In this document: positions 63,889 through 64,000 of the stretch, in pieces
How the letters are laid out: each line of letters starts with the position of its first letter
Numbering within the stretch: the stretch's first letter is position 1
Assembly: GCF_030409505.1 (NCBI RefSeq)
Contig: NZ_JAUFPZ010000002.1
Coordinates: forward strand, 1,867,501 to 1,931,500
Source: Zunongwangia endophytica
GTDB lineage: Bacteria; Bacteroidota; Bacteroidia; Flavobacteriales; Flavobacteriaceae
Length of the DNA stretch: 64,000 nucleotides
Direction of reading: 5' to 3'
The notes under the pieces: generated by a model
Databases searched by the model: none
Told to the model about the DNA's origin: nothing
The model's input: only the letters and a program-made list of their open reading frames with translations
Translations under genes and position numbers: made by a program

Positions 63889-64000
63889 TTATCTTCCCAT
63901 CCAGCCGCCATCTACGGTCACGATACTACCACTCATATAATCACTAGCTTCTGAAGCTAAAAATATAGTGGGACCTTTGAAGTCTTTTGGTTCACCCCAA
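63889..64000 (-). CDS. kduD: 2-dehydro-3-deoxy-D-gluconate 5-dehydrogenase (KduD-like SDR), C-terminal fragment
   Basis: Only the last 36 codons before a TAA (63891-63889) lie in the window. They read '[20 protein letters not shown]' then '[16 protein letters not shown]', the usual ending of KduD. KduD oxidoreduces 2,5-diketo-3-deoxygluconate (DKII) to KDG, the last special step for the unsaturated-uronate branch begun by PL9, GH105 and KdgF. Another SDR with the same ending cannot be ruled out until the rest is seen. KduI is not in the window and may lie just beyond. Confidence 0.75.
   Translation of the reverse strand, partial: WGEPKDFKGPTIFLASEASDYMSGSIVTVDGGWMGR

Noticed and set aside
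1..64000. CRISPR arrays, tRNA or rRNA genes, insertion sequences
   Set aside because: I looked for repeated spacers, cloverleaf-like segments and transposase motifs and found none. The repeats seen are the operators, the ACAGGATA sites and the SusC modules.

Overview
The window is AT-rich DNA from a Bacteroidota genome, most likely a Flavobacteriaceae member. The evidence is four SusC/SusD outer-membrane pairs, an ECF sigma/FecR pair feeding a SusC with an STN domain, many lipoproteins with short lipoboxes, and promoter-like TTTG / TAnnTTTG boxes. Almost every gene is on the minus strand; only the LacI-type regulator at 53756-54778 is on the plus strand. The genes form a pectin utilisation region, and transcription runs from high to low coordinates. 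I see no rRNA, tRNA, CRISPR or transposon.

Right end (54.8-64 kb) holds intracellular uronate catabolism: kduD (partial), uxaC, kdgK, kdgA, a three-part TRAP transporter, uxaB and uxaA. Together these take galacturonate to tagaturonate, altronate, KDG, KDPG, then pyruvate and glyceraldehyde-3-phosphate. The LacI-family gene ends tail to tail with uxaA. The gap beyond it (53216-53755) holds two identical LacI-type operators, a promoter, and the leftover C-terminus of a lost pectin methylesterase.

Middle (31.8-53.2 kb) is the homogalacturonan/rhamnogalacturonan PUL: a GH28, a SusC/SusD pair, a hairpin, then a tight train of secreted enzymes (DUF4861, GH105, GH43, two GDSL acetylesterases, GH95, two alpha/beta hydrolases, a CE8 methylesterase, a PL9 pectate lyase, a KdgF cupin, a second and divergent GH28) plus the tagaturonate epimerase UxaE.

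Left part (1-31.7 kb) looks like a second PUL with its own control. It has three SusC/SusD pairs, GH28, GH2, a GH141-like beta-helix protein, two SSS symporters, a Gfo/Idh oxidoreductase, and an intracellular set (FucI-like isomerase, DapA-family aldolase, 2,4-diketo-3-deoxy-sugar-acid hydrolase, SDR). That set suggests breakdown of a 6-deoxy or otherwise unusual sugar from pectic side chains. Four of its transcription units carry a shared GTACAGGATA-type element 41-77 bp before the start codon, and three of the four have a -7-like box exactly 20 nt downstream. The other control layer is the ECF/FecR/STN-SusC circuit at 5.6-10.8 kb.

The observations most worth following are the shared element and the deoxysugar module it seems to control, the decayed methylesterase between twin operators, a GH28 with altered signature motifs, and the presence of both UxaB and UxaE for tagaturonate. 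All functional names are inferred from motifs and context; no database search was possible.
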